A stretch of 64,000 nucleotides of DNA from Magnetococcales bacterium (GCA_015228815.1 JADGCV010000016.1:1-64000); one strand, 5' to 3'; shown: positions 18,611 through 28,159, counted from the first letter of the stretch. Made by a program: numbers and translations. Notes: generated from the sequence alone by a model not told the origin.

Positions 18611-19669
18611 TCAGGAAAATACCTCGGAATAATCCTGGCTTGCCTGTTTCAAATCCGCCATCCGACCGATGTCCATCCAATAGTCCAGAAACGGAAACGC
18701 TGCCGTGGCATGTCCGCTTGCGATCACTTTGTGGAAGAGGTCGGGCATGTCGAAATAGGTGTTGCGTGGAATGTAATCCACAACCTGCGGATCCAGGAGG
18801 TAGATTCCCGCATTGATGAAATATTCCTGGACCGGTTTTTCCTCGATGCCGAGCAGTGTGTGTTGGCGGGTATGGACCACGCCATAAGGAATCGCCTGTT
18901 CCACCTTGCGGACACACAAGGTTGCCAGTGAGCCATGTTCCTCGTGAAATTCGAGGATGTTTTTGAAATTGATCTGGGTCAGGAGGTCGCCGTTCATGAC
19001 GAAGAAGGGTTCCTCGGGCACCTCCGGCAGGAGGGCCAGGGGACCTGCCGTTCCCCGCCGTTCATCCTCCTCCAGATAGTGGATGTCCACGCCCCAATCG
19101 GAACCATCCCTGAAATAATCCTGAATGACTTCCTTGCGATAGTTTACCGACACATAAAACTTGTAAAAGCCGTGGGCGGCAAAACTTTCGAGGATCAGTT
19201 CAAGGATTGGTTTGGTTCCGACTTTCAACATTGGTTTGGGACAGGTTTTGGTCAGAGGACCCATGCGCGATCCCAACCCCCCTGCCATGAGCACCACCCA
19301 GTTTTTTCGTTGCTCCCGGCTGGCCAATTCCCGCAAGGTCTTCAGGCCGATCAGCCGTCCCTCTTCATCGATGATGGGCATGTGATCGATGCTTTTGCTC
19401 GTCATCAACGCCAGGACCCGGTCTTCGGCATCGGTCGCCCGAGCCACCGTCGGTTCGCGCGCCATGACCCGTTCCACCGGGTCTTTCATGTTGACTCCAT
19501 TGAGAAGTCCCCGACGGATGTCGCCATCCGTGACGACACCGATCAATCGGTTCGCCTCATCCGTCACCAAGGCCACCCGCAGCGCACCCCGATCGATGAC
19601 CTTCATGACATCCAAAACCGATGTCTGCGAACCGATGACAACCTTTCGCCAATACTCAACGGTCGTCAT
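18611..19669 (-). CDS. CBS-domain sugar nucleotidyltransferase (PtmE-like)
   Basis: A 352-residue protein with two CBS domains (about residues 10-120) fused to a sugar-phosphate nucleotidyltransferase (about 125-345). The nucleotide site is LMAGGLGSRMGPLTKTCPKPML. This order matches PtmE, the glucosamine-1-phosphate guanylyltransferase of the legionaminic acid route, and related capsule or LPS enzymes. The start at 19669 has GGAGGA 7 bases upstream; the upstream extension to 19756 has none. It is the last of three minus-strand sugar genes. The 274-base gap to the previous gene (19670-19943) shows no gene. Confidence 0.85.
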   Translation of the reverse strand: MTTVEYWRKVVIGSQTSVLDVMKVIDRGALRVALVTDEANRLIGVVTDGDIRRGLLNGVNMKDPVERVMAREPTVARATDAEDRVLALMTSKSIDHMPIIDEEGRLIGLKTLRELASREQRKNWVVLMAGGLGSRMGPLTKTCPKPMLKVGTKPILELILESFAAHGFYKFYVSVNYRKEVIQDYFRDGSDWGVDIHYLEEDERRGTAGPLALLPEVPEEPFFVMNGDLLTQINFKNILEFHEEHGSLATLCVRKVEQAIPYGVVHTRQHTLLGIEEKPVQEYFINAGIYLLDPQVVDYIPRNTYFDMPDLFHKVIASGHATAAFPFLDYWMDIGRMADLKQASQDYSEVFS

Positions 19670-19943
19670 AAATGTATCCTCCCTGGTTCGACAATTGCCG
19701 ACGATGACCCGATCCCCATGGATCTTTTCAACAGTGCCAAACCTTGACAGGTTCAAGGTTCAATGGCTGCATCGCAAAAAGAATGCCGGCGGGAGAACGA
19801 ACGTATCCTGTTGATTTTTCGTATGGATGATTTCCTTGGGGAGGAATGTATCCGGGACAACGGGAAAAACATCCCTGGCGTCAGGGCAAGATTTTCCAAC
19901 GGATGGAAGCGACGATTTTTCCGGGAGGGATGTTTCGGACGTG

Positions 19944-20627
19944 TCATTGGCCACGGGTCATGCGGCGGGCGGGAACGCCCGCGACCCGGTCCCCGGATGC
20001 GACGTTGGCAACGACGGTCGCTCCGGCGGCGACCAGGGCCCCGGCGCCGATCCGGATTCCCTGAATCACCACGGCTCCGGTTCCGATATGAGCGCCCCGT
20101 TCGACGTGTACCCCACCGGACAGAATCACCCCTGGGGCGATGTGGACATGATCATCGATCAGGGTGTCATGGTCGATGCGGGCGCCGGTATTGATGATCA
20201 CATTGTTTCCCAGGACCACCCCCGGTTGAAGGATGGTCCCGGCCATGATCTGGCAACCTTCGCCCATGCGCACCCCGGAGGCTTGAAGGCGATGGGGATG
20301 CGGCACCGGGCAGAAAGAGTAGCCCAGCGTGTTGTAATGCTCGAACAAGCGAATCCGTTTGCCGTTGTCGCCGACGGAACCGATTCCGAGAATCAATCCT
20401 GTCGTTGGCGGGGGAAACCGTAGCAACAGTTGGTCATCGGAATGAACCGGCTCCATCTTTTCGCACCAGGGGGGGAGGAGTTCATGCGTTGGGATATAGA
20501 CAGCCGAAACCACGGTGGCGGTTTGGATCAAGGCGTCCATCAGGACCCGGGCATGCCCGCCGGCGCCCAGGAGGACCCGATGCAGCACTGAATCACCCGT
20601 GTTGACATCGACCAGGGAGGTGGTCAC
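19944..20627 (-). CDS. NeuD/PglD-type sugar O/N-acyltransferase
   Basis: A 227-residue left-handed beta-helix acyltransferase. The N-terminus has the PglD-type Rossmann start LLGAGGHARVLMDAL. The C-terminal half has hexapeptide repeats, a HDTLIDDHVHIAPGV segment, and the GVPARRM end of the family. It would acetylate an amino sugar made by the aminotransferase upstream. The GTG start at 20627 overlaps that gene's stop codon (GTGA); the longer open frame to 20984 is a shadow of the aminotransferase. Confidence 0.88.
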   Translation of the reverse strand: MTTSLVDVNTGDSVLHRVLLGAGGHARVLMDALIQTATVVSAVYIPTHELLPPWCEKMEPVHSDDQLLLRFPPPTTGLILGIGSVGDNGKRIRLFEHYNTLGYSFCPVPHPHRLQASGVRMGEGCQIMAGTILQPGVVLGNNVIINTGARIDHDTLIDDHVHIAPGVILSGGVHVERGAHIGTGAVVIQGIRIGAGALVAAGATVVANVASGDRVAGVPARRMTRGQ

Positions 20628-21781
20628 GGATTCAGCGCCGCAATGCCCCGGCGCACCTCGGTCACGACCTGTTCCAGTTGTGCATCGGTGATGGTGGTGG
20701 AACAGGGAAGGACCACGATGCGATACCATAGTCCCTCGCTGACCATCTGGCGCGAGGCCAGGGCTTTGCGATAGGGGTCCTGGAGATGCAACGGTTTCCA
20801 GAACGGTTTGGCCTCGATCCCCTGTTGACGCAGGAACAGGCGCAGGTCCTGGACGCGATCGGGAGTGGCGCGGTCGAGAACGATTCCGGAGAACCATGCC
20901 GCCGACCGACCATCGAGCGACCGGGGAAAGAGGGAGACGTCCTCGATGTCCCCGAGTGACCTGGCATAGAATTCGCGGATCCACCTTTTCCGGGCCACCA
21001 GGTGGTCCAGCCGTTCCAACTGGGCGCAGCCCACCGCCGCCTGAAGGTTGGTCAGGCGATAATTGAAGCCGACCTGATCATGATCATAGGCTTCACCCAG
21101 GCGTGCGGTGGTGGAAAGGTGACGCACCTTTCGCAGCAGGGCTTCATCATGGCCAACGACCGCGCCGCCGCCGCCGCAGGTGATGGTTTTGTTGCCGTTG
21201 AAGGAAAAGACGGTCACATCGGCCCCCAGGTCACCCACATTCTTTCCCTGATAACGGGCGCCCAGGGCTGCGGCGCCATCCGCCACCACGGGAATTTGAA
21301 AGTGATGGGCAAGCGTGACGATCCGATCCATGGGCGCCGGTTCACCCAGGATATGGACCGGCATGATGGCGGTCACCGGTTTTCCGGTTGTCTTGTGACG
21401 GACCCGACCGCACCGGATGTCGCATTCACGGTGCAGCAGTTCTTCCATGAGACCGGGGTCGATATTCCAGCCGTTGGCATCGACATCCACCAGCCAGGGT
21501 TCAGCGCCGCAATAACTGACGGCGTTGGCACTGGCAATGAAGGTCAGGCTTGGAACCAGCACCAGGTCTCCCGGTCCAACCCCCAGGGCCCGCAAAGCGA
21601 CATGAAGTCCCGCGGTTCCCGATGCGGTCGCCACCGCAAACGGCGCTCCCGACGCTTCGGCCACCATCTGTTCGAAGCGACCGACGAACGGGCCGACCGA
21701 CGACACGAATCCACTGTCGATGCATTCCTTGAGATAGGCCGCTTCGTTGCCGGCAAGATTCGGAACCGCAAGAGGAATCAT
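20624..21781 (-). CDS. DegT/DnrJ/EryC1-type sugar aminotransferase (LegC-like)
   Basis: A 385-residue PLP-dependent sugar aminotransferase. It has the family start MIPLAVPNLAGNEAAYLKECI, the GTAGLHVAL cofactor loop, VADGAAALGA, and the PLP lysine in FSFNGNKTITCGGGG. With the NeuD-like and PtmE-like enzymes it suggests a 4-amino or diamino sugar such as a legionaminic-acid precursor, for LPS, capsule or flagellar glycan. NeuB and NeuA homologues are not in the window. The ATG at 21781 follows GGGAGAG by 7 bases; the upstream ATG at 21853 is less supported. Confidence 0.87.
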   Translation of the reverse strand: MIPLAVPNLAGNEAAYLKECIDSGFVSSVGPFVGRFEQMVAEASGAPFAVATASGTAGLHVALRALGVGPGDLVLVPSLTFIASANAVSYCGAEPWLVDVDANGWNIDPGLMEELLHRECDIRCGRVRHKTTGKPVTAIMPVHILGEPAPMDRIVTLAHHFQIPVVADGAAALGARYQGKNVGDLGADVTVFSFNGNKTITCGGGGAVVGHDEALLRKVRHLSTTARLGEAYDHDQVGFNYRLTNLQAAVGCAQLERLDHLVARKRWIREFYARSLGDIEDVSLFPRSLDGRSAAWFSGIVLDRATPDRVQDLRLFLRQQGIEAKPFWKPLHLQDPYRKALASRQMVSEGLWYRIVVLPCSTTITDAQLEQVVTEVRRGIAALNP

Positions 21782-21938
21782 CCGTTTCTCTCCCGATGGA
21801 TGAAAAAAAACAAGACCCCGAATTGGAGTCTCGATGATCTGGTTGTTCCCCATTTTCGTCTCAACCTGCCTCCCGGATCAATACACGAACGTTGCGATGG
21901 ATTTTTTTTTGGTCGCATTTTCGCGGTCACCATGATGC

Positions 21939-21962
21939 TGCATTTATGTGCATCTGGTGCAT
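21939..21962. promoter_or_regulatory. Triple TGCAT repeat upstream of the urea locus
   Basis: TGCAT occurs three times at 21939, 21949 and 21958, spaced about one helical turn. The last overlaps GGTGCA, half of an NtrC-type site. It is about 150 bases upstream of the sigma-54 promoter, a normal distance for an enhancer. The full NtrC consensus is not met, so the assignment is tentative. Confidence 0.3.
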
Positions 21963-22114
21963 CGATTTCTTTCATGAGGCGGCAGAATATGATGATATTT
22001 TGTGCATTCGTGATTCAAACCGGGGTTGGGGCCATTCTTTGAAATGACTGGATAAATTTTATTTTTATTACGGGTAGGGCATTTGGAACGATAATTACAT
22101 TTTTCATTATTCCA

Positions 22115-22130
22115 TGGCATGTGGGTTGCC
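22115..22130 (+). promoter_or_regulatory. Sigma-54 promoter of the urt operon
   Basis: TGGCAT-N5-TTGCC has the invariant GG (22116-22117) and GC (22128-22129) separated by exactly 10 bases, as in -24/-12 promoters. It lies 74 bases before urtA, giving a start site near 22141. Nitrogen-starvation control through NtrC and RpoN is the usual regime for urea uptake. The remainder of the 21782-22203 gap is non-coding. Confidence 0.7.
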
Positions 22131-22203
22131 ATGCTCCAGGGCAAGATGAATCAGCGGTTCCAGCCGGCGTGCTGGAATCCGTCGCGACGATAAGGAGACC
22201 AAA

Positions 22204-23493
22204 ATGTCAAGAGGGAAATGGTTTGAATGGGTCGTGGGTGCGTTGATTGCCATCTGGGCGGGGTGCGGAGGGGTGGCGCATGCGGCGGACACGATCAAGG
22301 TTGGGGTATTGCATTCCCTGTCCGGCACGATGGCCATCAGCGAAACCACGCTGAAGGACACGGTGTTGATGATGGTGGAGGACATCAACAAACGGGGTGG
22401 ATTGTTGGGGAAGAAGGTGGAAGCGGTGGTGGTCGATCCCGCCTCCAACTGGCCGCTGTTCGCCGAAAAGGCCCGGGAACTCCTTTCCAAGGAGAAGGTG
22501 GATGTGGTGTTTGGTTGCTGGACCTCGGTTTCCCGAAAATCGGTGCTGCCGGTGTTCGAGGAGTTGAACGGACTGCTTTTCTATCCGGTGCAGTACGAAG
22601 GGGAGGAAAGTTCGCGCAACGTGTTTTATACCGGTGCCGCACCCAACCAGCAGGCAATTCCCGCCGTGGACTATCTGCTGGGTTCGGAGGGGGGTGGCGC
22701 CAAACGCATCGTCCTTCTGGGAACGGATTATGTCTACCCGCGCACCACCAACAAAATTTTGCGCGCCTACCTCAATGGCAAGGGGATTCCCGACGCGGAC
22801 ATCTGGGAAAACTATACCCCCTTTGGCCATTCGGACTGGCAGACCATCGTTTCCCAGGTGAAAGCCTTTGCCTCCCAGGGAAAAAAGACGGCCGTCGTTT
22901 CAACGATCAACGGCGATGCCAATGTACCGTTCTACAAGGAATTGGGCAACCAGGGCATCAAGGCCGAGGAAATTCCCGTGATCGCCTTTTCGGTCGGAGA
23001 GGAGGAACTTTCCGGCATCGATACGAAACCGTTGGTGGGGCACCTGGCGGCCTGGAATTATTTCATGAGTGTCGCCTCGCCGGAAAATACCGCCTTCATC
23101 AAGGGGTGGCATGCCTTCATCAAGGATGGCAAGCGGGTCACCAACGACCCCATGGAAGCCACCTACATCGGTTTTAAAATGTGGGAGCAGGCGGTTCGGC
23201 AGGCCGGCACCGCCAATGTCGATGCCGTGCGCCAGGCCATGTACGGACAGAAGGTGAAAAACCTCACCGGCGGGGTGGCAGTGATGAACACCAACCATCA
23301 CCTTTCCAAACCGGTCCTGATCGGTGAGATCCAGGATAATGGTCAGTTCGATGTGGTGTGGAAAACGGAAGGTTTGGTCGTTGGCGACGCCTGGTCCGAT
23401 TTTATCCCTGAATCCGCCAAGTTGACCGCCGACTGGACGTTCCCCTGGGTGTGTGGCAACTGCCAGAACCCTGTTTATGGGGCGGCGAAATAG
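22204..23493 (+). CDS. urtA: UrtA, urea ABC transporter substrate-binding protein
   Basis: A 429-residue periplasmic protein with a Sec signal peptide ending around AHA-ADTIKVGVLHSLSGTMA. The body is the branched-chain amino acid/amide-binding fold specialised for urea and short amides (VVVDPASNWPLFAEKAREL, VFGCWTSVSRKSVLPVFEE, LLFYPVQYEGEESS). It captures urea for UrtBCDE. AAGGAG lies 6-7 bases upstream of its ATG. A strong palindrome follows the gene at 23512-23537. Confidence 0.96.
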   Translation: MSRGKWFEWVVGALIAIWAGCGGVAHAADTIKVGVLHSLSGTMAISETTLKDTVLMMVEDINKRGGLLGKKVEAVVVDPASNWPLFAEKARELLSKEKVDVVFGCWTSVSRKSVLPVFEELNGLLFYPVQYEGEESSRNVFYTGAAPNQQAIPAVDYLLGSEGGGAKRIVLLGTDYVYPRTTNKILRAYLNGKGIPDADIWENYTPFGHSDWQTIVSQVKAFASQGKKTAVVSTINGDANVPFYKELGNQGIKAEEIPVIAFSVGEEELSGIDTKPLVGHLAAWNYFMSVASPENTAFIKGWHAFIKDGKRVTNDPMEATYIGFKMWEQAVRQAGTANVDAVRQAMYGQKVKNLTGGVAVMNTNHHLSKPVLIGEIQDNGQFDVVWKTEGLVVGDAWSDFIPESAKLTADWTFPWVCGNCQNPVYGAAK

Positions 23494-23511
23494 TTCGGGT
23501 CGCAGATTCGT

Positions 23512-23537
23512 CCCCTCCGGCAGCGCTGCCGGAGGGG
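23512..23537. repeat. 26-bp perfect palindrome between urtA and urtB
   Basis: Positions 23512-23524 are the exact reverse complement of 23525-23537. It follows the urtA stop by 18 bases. In binding-protein operons such hairpins stabilise or attenuate the transcript so that the binding protein is made in excess over the permease; that role is inferred from position. Confidence 0.7.
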
Positions 23538-23567
23538 AATTCTTCACATCAGGAACGTGGATCGATC

Positions 23568-25205
23568 ATGTTTTCATCGTTTCGAAGATCGTGGTTCATC
23601 CCGCATGCCCCTTTCCTGATGGCGCTGGTCTGGATGATGACCTGCTCTTCTGTCGCTCGGGCATTGACGACGGAGGAACTCAAGCCTCTTGCCGACAATG
23701 ATTATTCGATGAAAATCAACGCTGTCGAAGCGTTGGCGGCAACCGGTGATCCGGCACTCGAAGCCATCTTCAAGGCCATGTTGGAGGGACGCCTTTTCAC
23801 CCGCCGTGCCGATGGGGGCATCGTGATCGGCGAACAGGTGGCGCAACGGTATCGACTGATCGACCCGATTGATGGAAAAAACGTCGGCGAGGAGACGGAT
23901 GACGCGCTTGAAAAGGTAAAAGTAAACAATAAATTACGTAAAGTATTGCGCGGTGCGCTCGGTGGCTTGACCCTGATGGCGCCGGACCGGGGGCAACGGA
24001 TTCGGGCCGCGCGAGCGATGCTTGCCAGCCCCGTCATCGATCAGCTGCCTCTGTTGGAAAAGGCTCGGGACGCCGAGGCTGATCCAGAGGTGGCACGATG
24101 GCTGGGAATGGCCCGGGATGCGATTCTCCTGACCGGCTCCGACGTCGCAAGCCAAAGGCTTGAGGCGCTTGCCCGTCTGGAGAAGGAGGGGGGGGTTCAG
24201 GTGGGAACGCTTTTGGGGCAGGTTGCCAACCAGACCTCCCCAGGCCCTTTCAAGCAGGCCCTGTCCGAGGCCAGTGACCGGGTACGGAGGCACATTGAAC
24301 GATGGGGGTTGCTGGGCAATTTGTTCCAGGGGCTTTCCTTGGGGTCGGTGTTGCTTCTGGCGGCGGTGGGCCTGGCCATCACCTTCGGCGTGATGGGGGT
24401 GATCAACATGGCCCACGGGGAGTTGGTGATGCTCGGGGCCTATACCATCTTCGTCGTTCAGGATCTCTTTCGCGCTGTGGCTCCGGATTTGTTGGACTGG
24501 TCGCTCCTGATCGGAACGCCGCTTGCTTTTCTTGTCGCCGGCGGTTTTGGCATCGCCATCGAACGTGGCATCATCCGCCATCTTTATGGCCGTCCCCTGG
24601 AAACCTTGTTGGCAACCTGGGGACTGAGCCTTGTTTTGCAACAGTTGGTCCGTTCCGCTTATGGCCCGACCAATCGCGAGGTCAACACTCCTTCCTGGAT
24701 GAGCGGCGCCATCGAAACCAGCCAGGGACTGATTTTTACCTACAACCGCATCGCCATCATCCTGTTCAGCCTGGCGGTGGTTCTGGGATTGGCCTTCATC
24801 GTCAAACGGACCACCTTCGGCCTGCGGATGCGGGCCGTCACCCAGAACCGACCCATGGCTGCCTCGATGGGCATCCGTACCGGCTGGGTGGATGCCATGA
24901 CTTTTGGTCTTGGGTCTGGAGTCGCGGGTCTGGCGGGGGTGGCGCTGTCCCAGATCGATAACGTGTCTCCCAACCTGGGACAAGCCTACATCATCGACAG
25001 TTTCATGGTGGTGGTGTTCGGTGGGGTCGGCAATCTGTGGGGGACGGTGGTCGGCGCCTTGTCTCTGGGGATGGCCAACAAGTTTTTCGAACCGGTCGCC
25101 GGCGCCGTTCTGGCAAAGATACTGATCCTGCTGGCCTTGATCCTGTTCATTCAAAAACGTCCCCGGGGAATGTTCCCCCTCAAGGGACGGGCGGTGGAGG
25201 CCTGA
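23568..25205 (+). CDS. urtB: UrtB, urea ABC transporter permease
   Basis: A 545-residue permease with a signal peptide (VARA), a periplasmic helical extension of about 230 residues, and then a LivH-type membrane domain with about eight helices (GLSLGSVLLLAAVGLAITFG, INMAHGELVMLGAY). The N-terminal extension is normal for UrtB. The ATG at 23568 gives a clear signal peptide; the earlier in-frame start overlaps the urtA end and the palindrome. It forms the channel with UrtC. Confidence 0.95.
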   Translation: MFSSFRRSWFIPHAPFLMALVWMMTCSSVARALTTEELKPLADNDYSMKINAVEALAATGDPALEAIFKAMLEGRLFTRRADGGIVIGEQVAQRYRLIDPIDGKNVGEETDDALEKVKVNNKLRKVLRGALGGLTLMAPDRGQRIRAARAMLASPVIDQLPLLEKARDAEADPEVARWLGMARDAILLTGSDVASQRLEALARLEKEGGVQVGTLLGQVANQTSPGPFKQALSEASDRVRRHIERWGLLGNLFQGLSLGSVLLLAAVGLAITFGVMGVINMAHGELVMLGAYTIFVVQDLFRAVAPDLLDWSLLIGTPLAFLVAGGFGIAIERGIIRHLYGRPLETLLATWGLSLVLQQLVRSAYGPTNREVNTPSWMSGAIETSQGLIFTYNRIAIILFSLAVVLGLAFIVKRTTFGLRMRAVTQNRPMAASMGIRTGWVDAMTFGLGSGVAGLAGVALSQIDNVSPNLGQAYIIDSFMVVVFGGVGNLWGTVVGALSLGMANKFFEPVAGAVLAKILILLALILFIQKRPRGMFPLKGRAVEA

Positions 25206-25208
25206 GCC

Positions 25209-26417
25209 ATGGACGAGGCCCGGACGCATCAAGGGACCCCCCCGAATCGGAATGGCGGTGACATCGAGTCGCGGACGCCACACGGGTTCTTTTCGGGTCG
25301 GGATCATGGCGGATGGATCTTTCTGGTTTTGCTGCTCGTGGCGACGGTGGCGATGTTCGTCATGAGCCGGTTGCCGCCGGATTCTCCGTTTCACCTTCCC
25401 ATATGGATGATGAGTCTCGGGGGAAAATATTTGAGCTTTGCGCTGTTGGCGTTGTCGGTGGATCTGGTTTGGGGGTATGCCGGCATCCTCAGTCTGGGGC
25501 ATGGGGCCTTTTTCGCCCTGGGGGGCTATGCCATGGGGATGCACCTGATGCGGCAGATTGGTGGCCGGGGGGTTTATGGAAACTCAGAATTGCCTGATTT
25601 CATGGTGTTTCTCGATTGGCGGGAGTTGCCTTGGTACTGGCAGGGGTTTGACATGTTTCCCTTTGCGCTGTCGATGGTGTTCCTGGTGCCGGGACTGCTT
25701 GCGTTCGGATTCGGCTGGTTTGCGTTTCGTTCGCGGGTCAGCGGCGTCTATCTTTCGATTATCACCCAGGCATTGACCTATGCACTGATGCTGGCCTTCT
25801 TTCGCAACGACATGGGATTCGGAGGCAACAACGGCCTGACCGACTTCAAGGAACTTCTGGGCTTCAGCCTTCAATCGGATGCCATGCGCCGCGCCTTGTT
25901 CGTCGTTTCGGCCCTGGCTCTGGCGGTGGGTTATCTGATCTGTCGTTTCATCACCACCTCGCGTTTTGGTCGGGTGCTGGTGGCCATTCGCGATGGCGAA
26001 AGCCGGGTGCGCTTTCTGGGTTATCGTGCCGAACACTATCAACTTTTCGTGTTTGTGGTATCGGCCATGCTGGCGGGCGTGGCGGGGGCGGTCTACGTCC
26101 CACAGGTGGGGATCATCAATCCGGGTGAGTTTGCCCCGGCGGGTTCCATCGAAATCATCATCTGGGTGGCGGTGGGGGGGCGCGGTACCCTGTATGGTGC
26201 CGTGTTGGGGGCGATCCTGGTGAACTATGCCAAAACCTGGTTCACCGGCGCCATGCCCGAGGCCTGGCTCTATATGTTGGGAACCCTTTTCGTGGCAACC
26301 ACCCTTTTTCTGCCCCGTGGTCTGGTCGGACTGGTCGGGCTTCGGCGACCTTTCGCTTCACGGGAGGACAATCGTCGCGCATCCACCCCCGCGCCATCGA
26401 TCCAGGACCGGCCATGA
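25209..26417 (+). CDS. urtC: UrtC, urea ABC transporter permease
   Basis: A 402-residue LivM-type permease with about nine to ten helices (FLVLLLVATVAMFVM, GYAGILSLGHGAFFALGGYAMG, AGVAGAVYVPQVGIINPGEF). It is the partner of UrtB. It starts 3 bases after urtB and its stop overlaps the urtD ATG. Confidence 0.95.
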   Translation: MDEARTHQGTPPNRNGGDIESRTPHGFFSGRDHGGWIFLVLLLVATVAMFVMSRLPPDSPFHLPIWMMSLGGKYLSFALLALSVDLVWGYAGILSLGHGAFFALGGYAMGMHLMRQIGGRGVYGNSELPDFMVFLDWRELPWYWQGFDMFPFALSMVFLVPGLLAFGFGWFAFRSRVSGVYLSIITQALTYALMLAFFRNDMGFGGNNGLTDFKELLGFSLQSDAMRRALFVVSALALAVGYLICRFITTSRFGRVLVAIRDGESRVRFLGYRAEHYQLFVFVVSAMLAGVAGAVYVPQVGIINPGEFAPAGSIEIIIWVAVGGRGTLYGAVLGAILVNYAKTWFTGAMPEAWLYMLGTLFVATTLFLPRGLVGLVGLRRPFASREDNRRASTPAPSIQDRP

Positions 26418-27181
26418 GCGCCATCGAGGTCAAACACAAGGCCCAGGAAACTCTGCTCTATCTGGATGGGGTGTCGGTTTCCTTCGATGGATTCAAGGCG
26501 ATCGACGAACTGAACCTTTATATCCTCGCCGGCGAACTCAGAGCCGTCATCGGACCCAACGGGGCGGGGAAAACAACCATGATGGACATCATTACCGGAA
26601 AGACCCGTCCCGACAAGGGGGATGTCTTCTTCAAGGGGGACATCGACCTGACGCGCCTGGACGAGGCGGAAATCGCCAATCTGGGTATTGGCCGGAAATT
26701 TCAGAAACCGACGGTCTTCGAAACCCTGACGGTATGGGACAATCTGGAATTGGCCCTTTCCGGTCAGCGCTCGGTGTGGCAATCGTTACGGTTTCGCTTG
26801 ACGCCACTTCAGCAACGCCGCATCGACCAGGTCTTGCAGACGATCGGACTGACCGATTTGCGAAAAATGCGCGCGGGGGGGCTTTCCCATGGTCGAAAAC
26901 AGTGGTTGGAGATCGGCATGCTGCTGATGCAGGACCCGGAAGTGTTGCTTGTGGATGAGCCTGTCGCCGGCATGACCGACGACGAAACCGCCCAGACCGC
27001 CGAATTGCTCAAGGCGATCAGGCGGGACCATTCGGTGGTGGTGGTGGAGCATGACATGGCGTTCATTCGCGCCATGGACTGCAAGGTGACGGTGCTCCAT
27101 GAAGGATCGGTACTGGCCGAGGGACCGATGGACGAGATTCAGGCCAATCCGAAGGTCATTGAAGTCTATCTTGGTCGTTAG
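26414..27181 (+). CDS. urtD: UrtD, urea ABC transporter ATPase
   Basis: A 255-residue LivG-type ATPase with Walker A GPNGAGKTTMMD, signature LSHGRKQWLEI and Walker B LLVDEPVAGMTDDE. The start overlaps urtC by 4 bases. It powers urea import together with UrtE. Confidence 0.95.
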   Translation: MSAIEVKHKAQETLLYLDGVSVSFDGFKAIDELNLYILAGELRAVIGPNGAGKTTMMDIITGKTRPDKGDVFFKGDIDLTRLDEAEIANLGIGRKFQKPTVFETLTVWDNLELALSGQRSVWQSLRFRLTPLQQRRIDQVLQTIGLTDLRKMRAGGLSHGRKQWLEIGMLLMQDPEVLLVDEPVAGMTDDETAQTAELLKAIRRDHSVVVVEHDMAFIRAMDCKVTVLHEGSVLAEGPMDEIQANPKVIEVYLGR

Positions 27182-27192
27182 GGTGACGGATC

Positions 27193-27888
27193 ATGCTGCG
27201 TGTCGAAGGGATCGATCTTTTCTACGGCGCCTCCCAGACATTGAAGCGGGTGAATCTATCCGCCAACATTGGCCGCATTACCTGTGTTCTGGGTCGCAAC
27301 GGCGTGGGAAAGACCAGCCTGTTGCGGGCGGTGGTGGGTCGTCATCCCATCGCGTGCGGGCGGATCGTGTGGAATGGCCAGGAGATCGGCGCCTTGCCGA
27401 GCCACCAGCGGGCAGCTCGTGGCATCGCCTTCGTCCCTCAGGGGCGGGAAATCTTTCCCTTGCTTTCGGTGCGGGAAAATCTGCACACCGGCTTTGCCAC
27501 GCTCGAAAAATCGTTGCATCATGTTCCCGACGAGATTTTCGATCTTTTTCCAGTTCTTGCGGGCATGTTGCATCGGCGTGGCGGAGATTTGTCCGGTGGG
27601 CAGCAGCAACAGTTGGCCATCGCCCGGGCGCTGGTGACCCGTCCCCGATTGTTGGTTCTGGATGAACCCACGGAAGGGATTCAACCCTCCATCATCAAGG
27701 ACATTGAACGGGTCATTCGTCACCTGGCAGGCAGGGGAGACATGGGCATCCTCCTGGTGGAGCAGTATTTTGAATTTGCCCGGGATTTGGCCGATGACTT
27801 CATCGTCATGGATCGGGGAGAGGTGGTGATGACTGGAACCCGGGCGAACATGGTGGAAGCGGACGTGCGTCGTCATTTGACGGTGTAA
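27193..27888 (+). CDS. urtE: UrtE, urea ABC transporter ATPase
   Basis: A 231-residue LivF-type ATPase with Walker A GRNGVGKTSLLRAV, signature LSGGQQQQLAIARAL and Walker B LVLDEPTEGIQPS. It ends the transporter block. The 321 bases that follow (27889-28209) contain a hairpin at 28136-28159 and no convincing gene. Confidence 0.95.
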   Translation: MLRVEGIDLFYGASQTLKRVNLSANIGRITCVLGRNGVGKTSLLRAVVGRHPIACGRIVWNGQEIGALPSHQRAARGIAFVPQGREIFPLLSVRENLHTGFATLEKSLHHVPDEIFDLFPVLAGMLHRRGGDLSGGQQQQLAIARALVTRPRLLVLDEPTEGIQPSIIKDIERVIRHLAGRGDMGILLVEQYFEFARDLADDFIVMDRGEVVMTGTRANMVEADVRRHLTV

Positions 27889-28135
27889 TGCCGTTCAGGT
27901 TTTTTCAAAGGACGAACAACGGAGTATCATGGGGCTGGTCGGGCTGGCGTTGCGGGATGCTCCCGACCTGTTGTACCAGATTGCGTTGTACATGGTGACA
28001 AGGAAATTTTTTCCGATTGATTGCTTGAAAGGAATTGCACTATTTTCCATCCCGGGCGTTGGACCATGCGGAGCATTTTCTGTTTGGCGCAGCGTTCATT
28101 CCACCATTTCGATGTTACCAGTTTTTTTCCTGATC

Positions 28136-28159
28136 AAGGGCACCCACCAGGGTGCCTTT
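28136..28159. terminator. 10-bp stem-loop between urtE and ureD
   Basis: Arms 28136-28145 and 28150-28159 pair with one G-T wobble around a 4-base loop. A T-run precedes it, but none follows. It may partly separate the transporter and urease transcripts. A weak GG-N10-GC arrangement near 28060 could be a second sigma-54 promoter, but it matches the consensus poorly. Confidence 0.4.
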
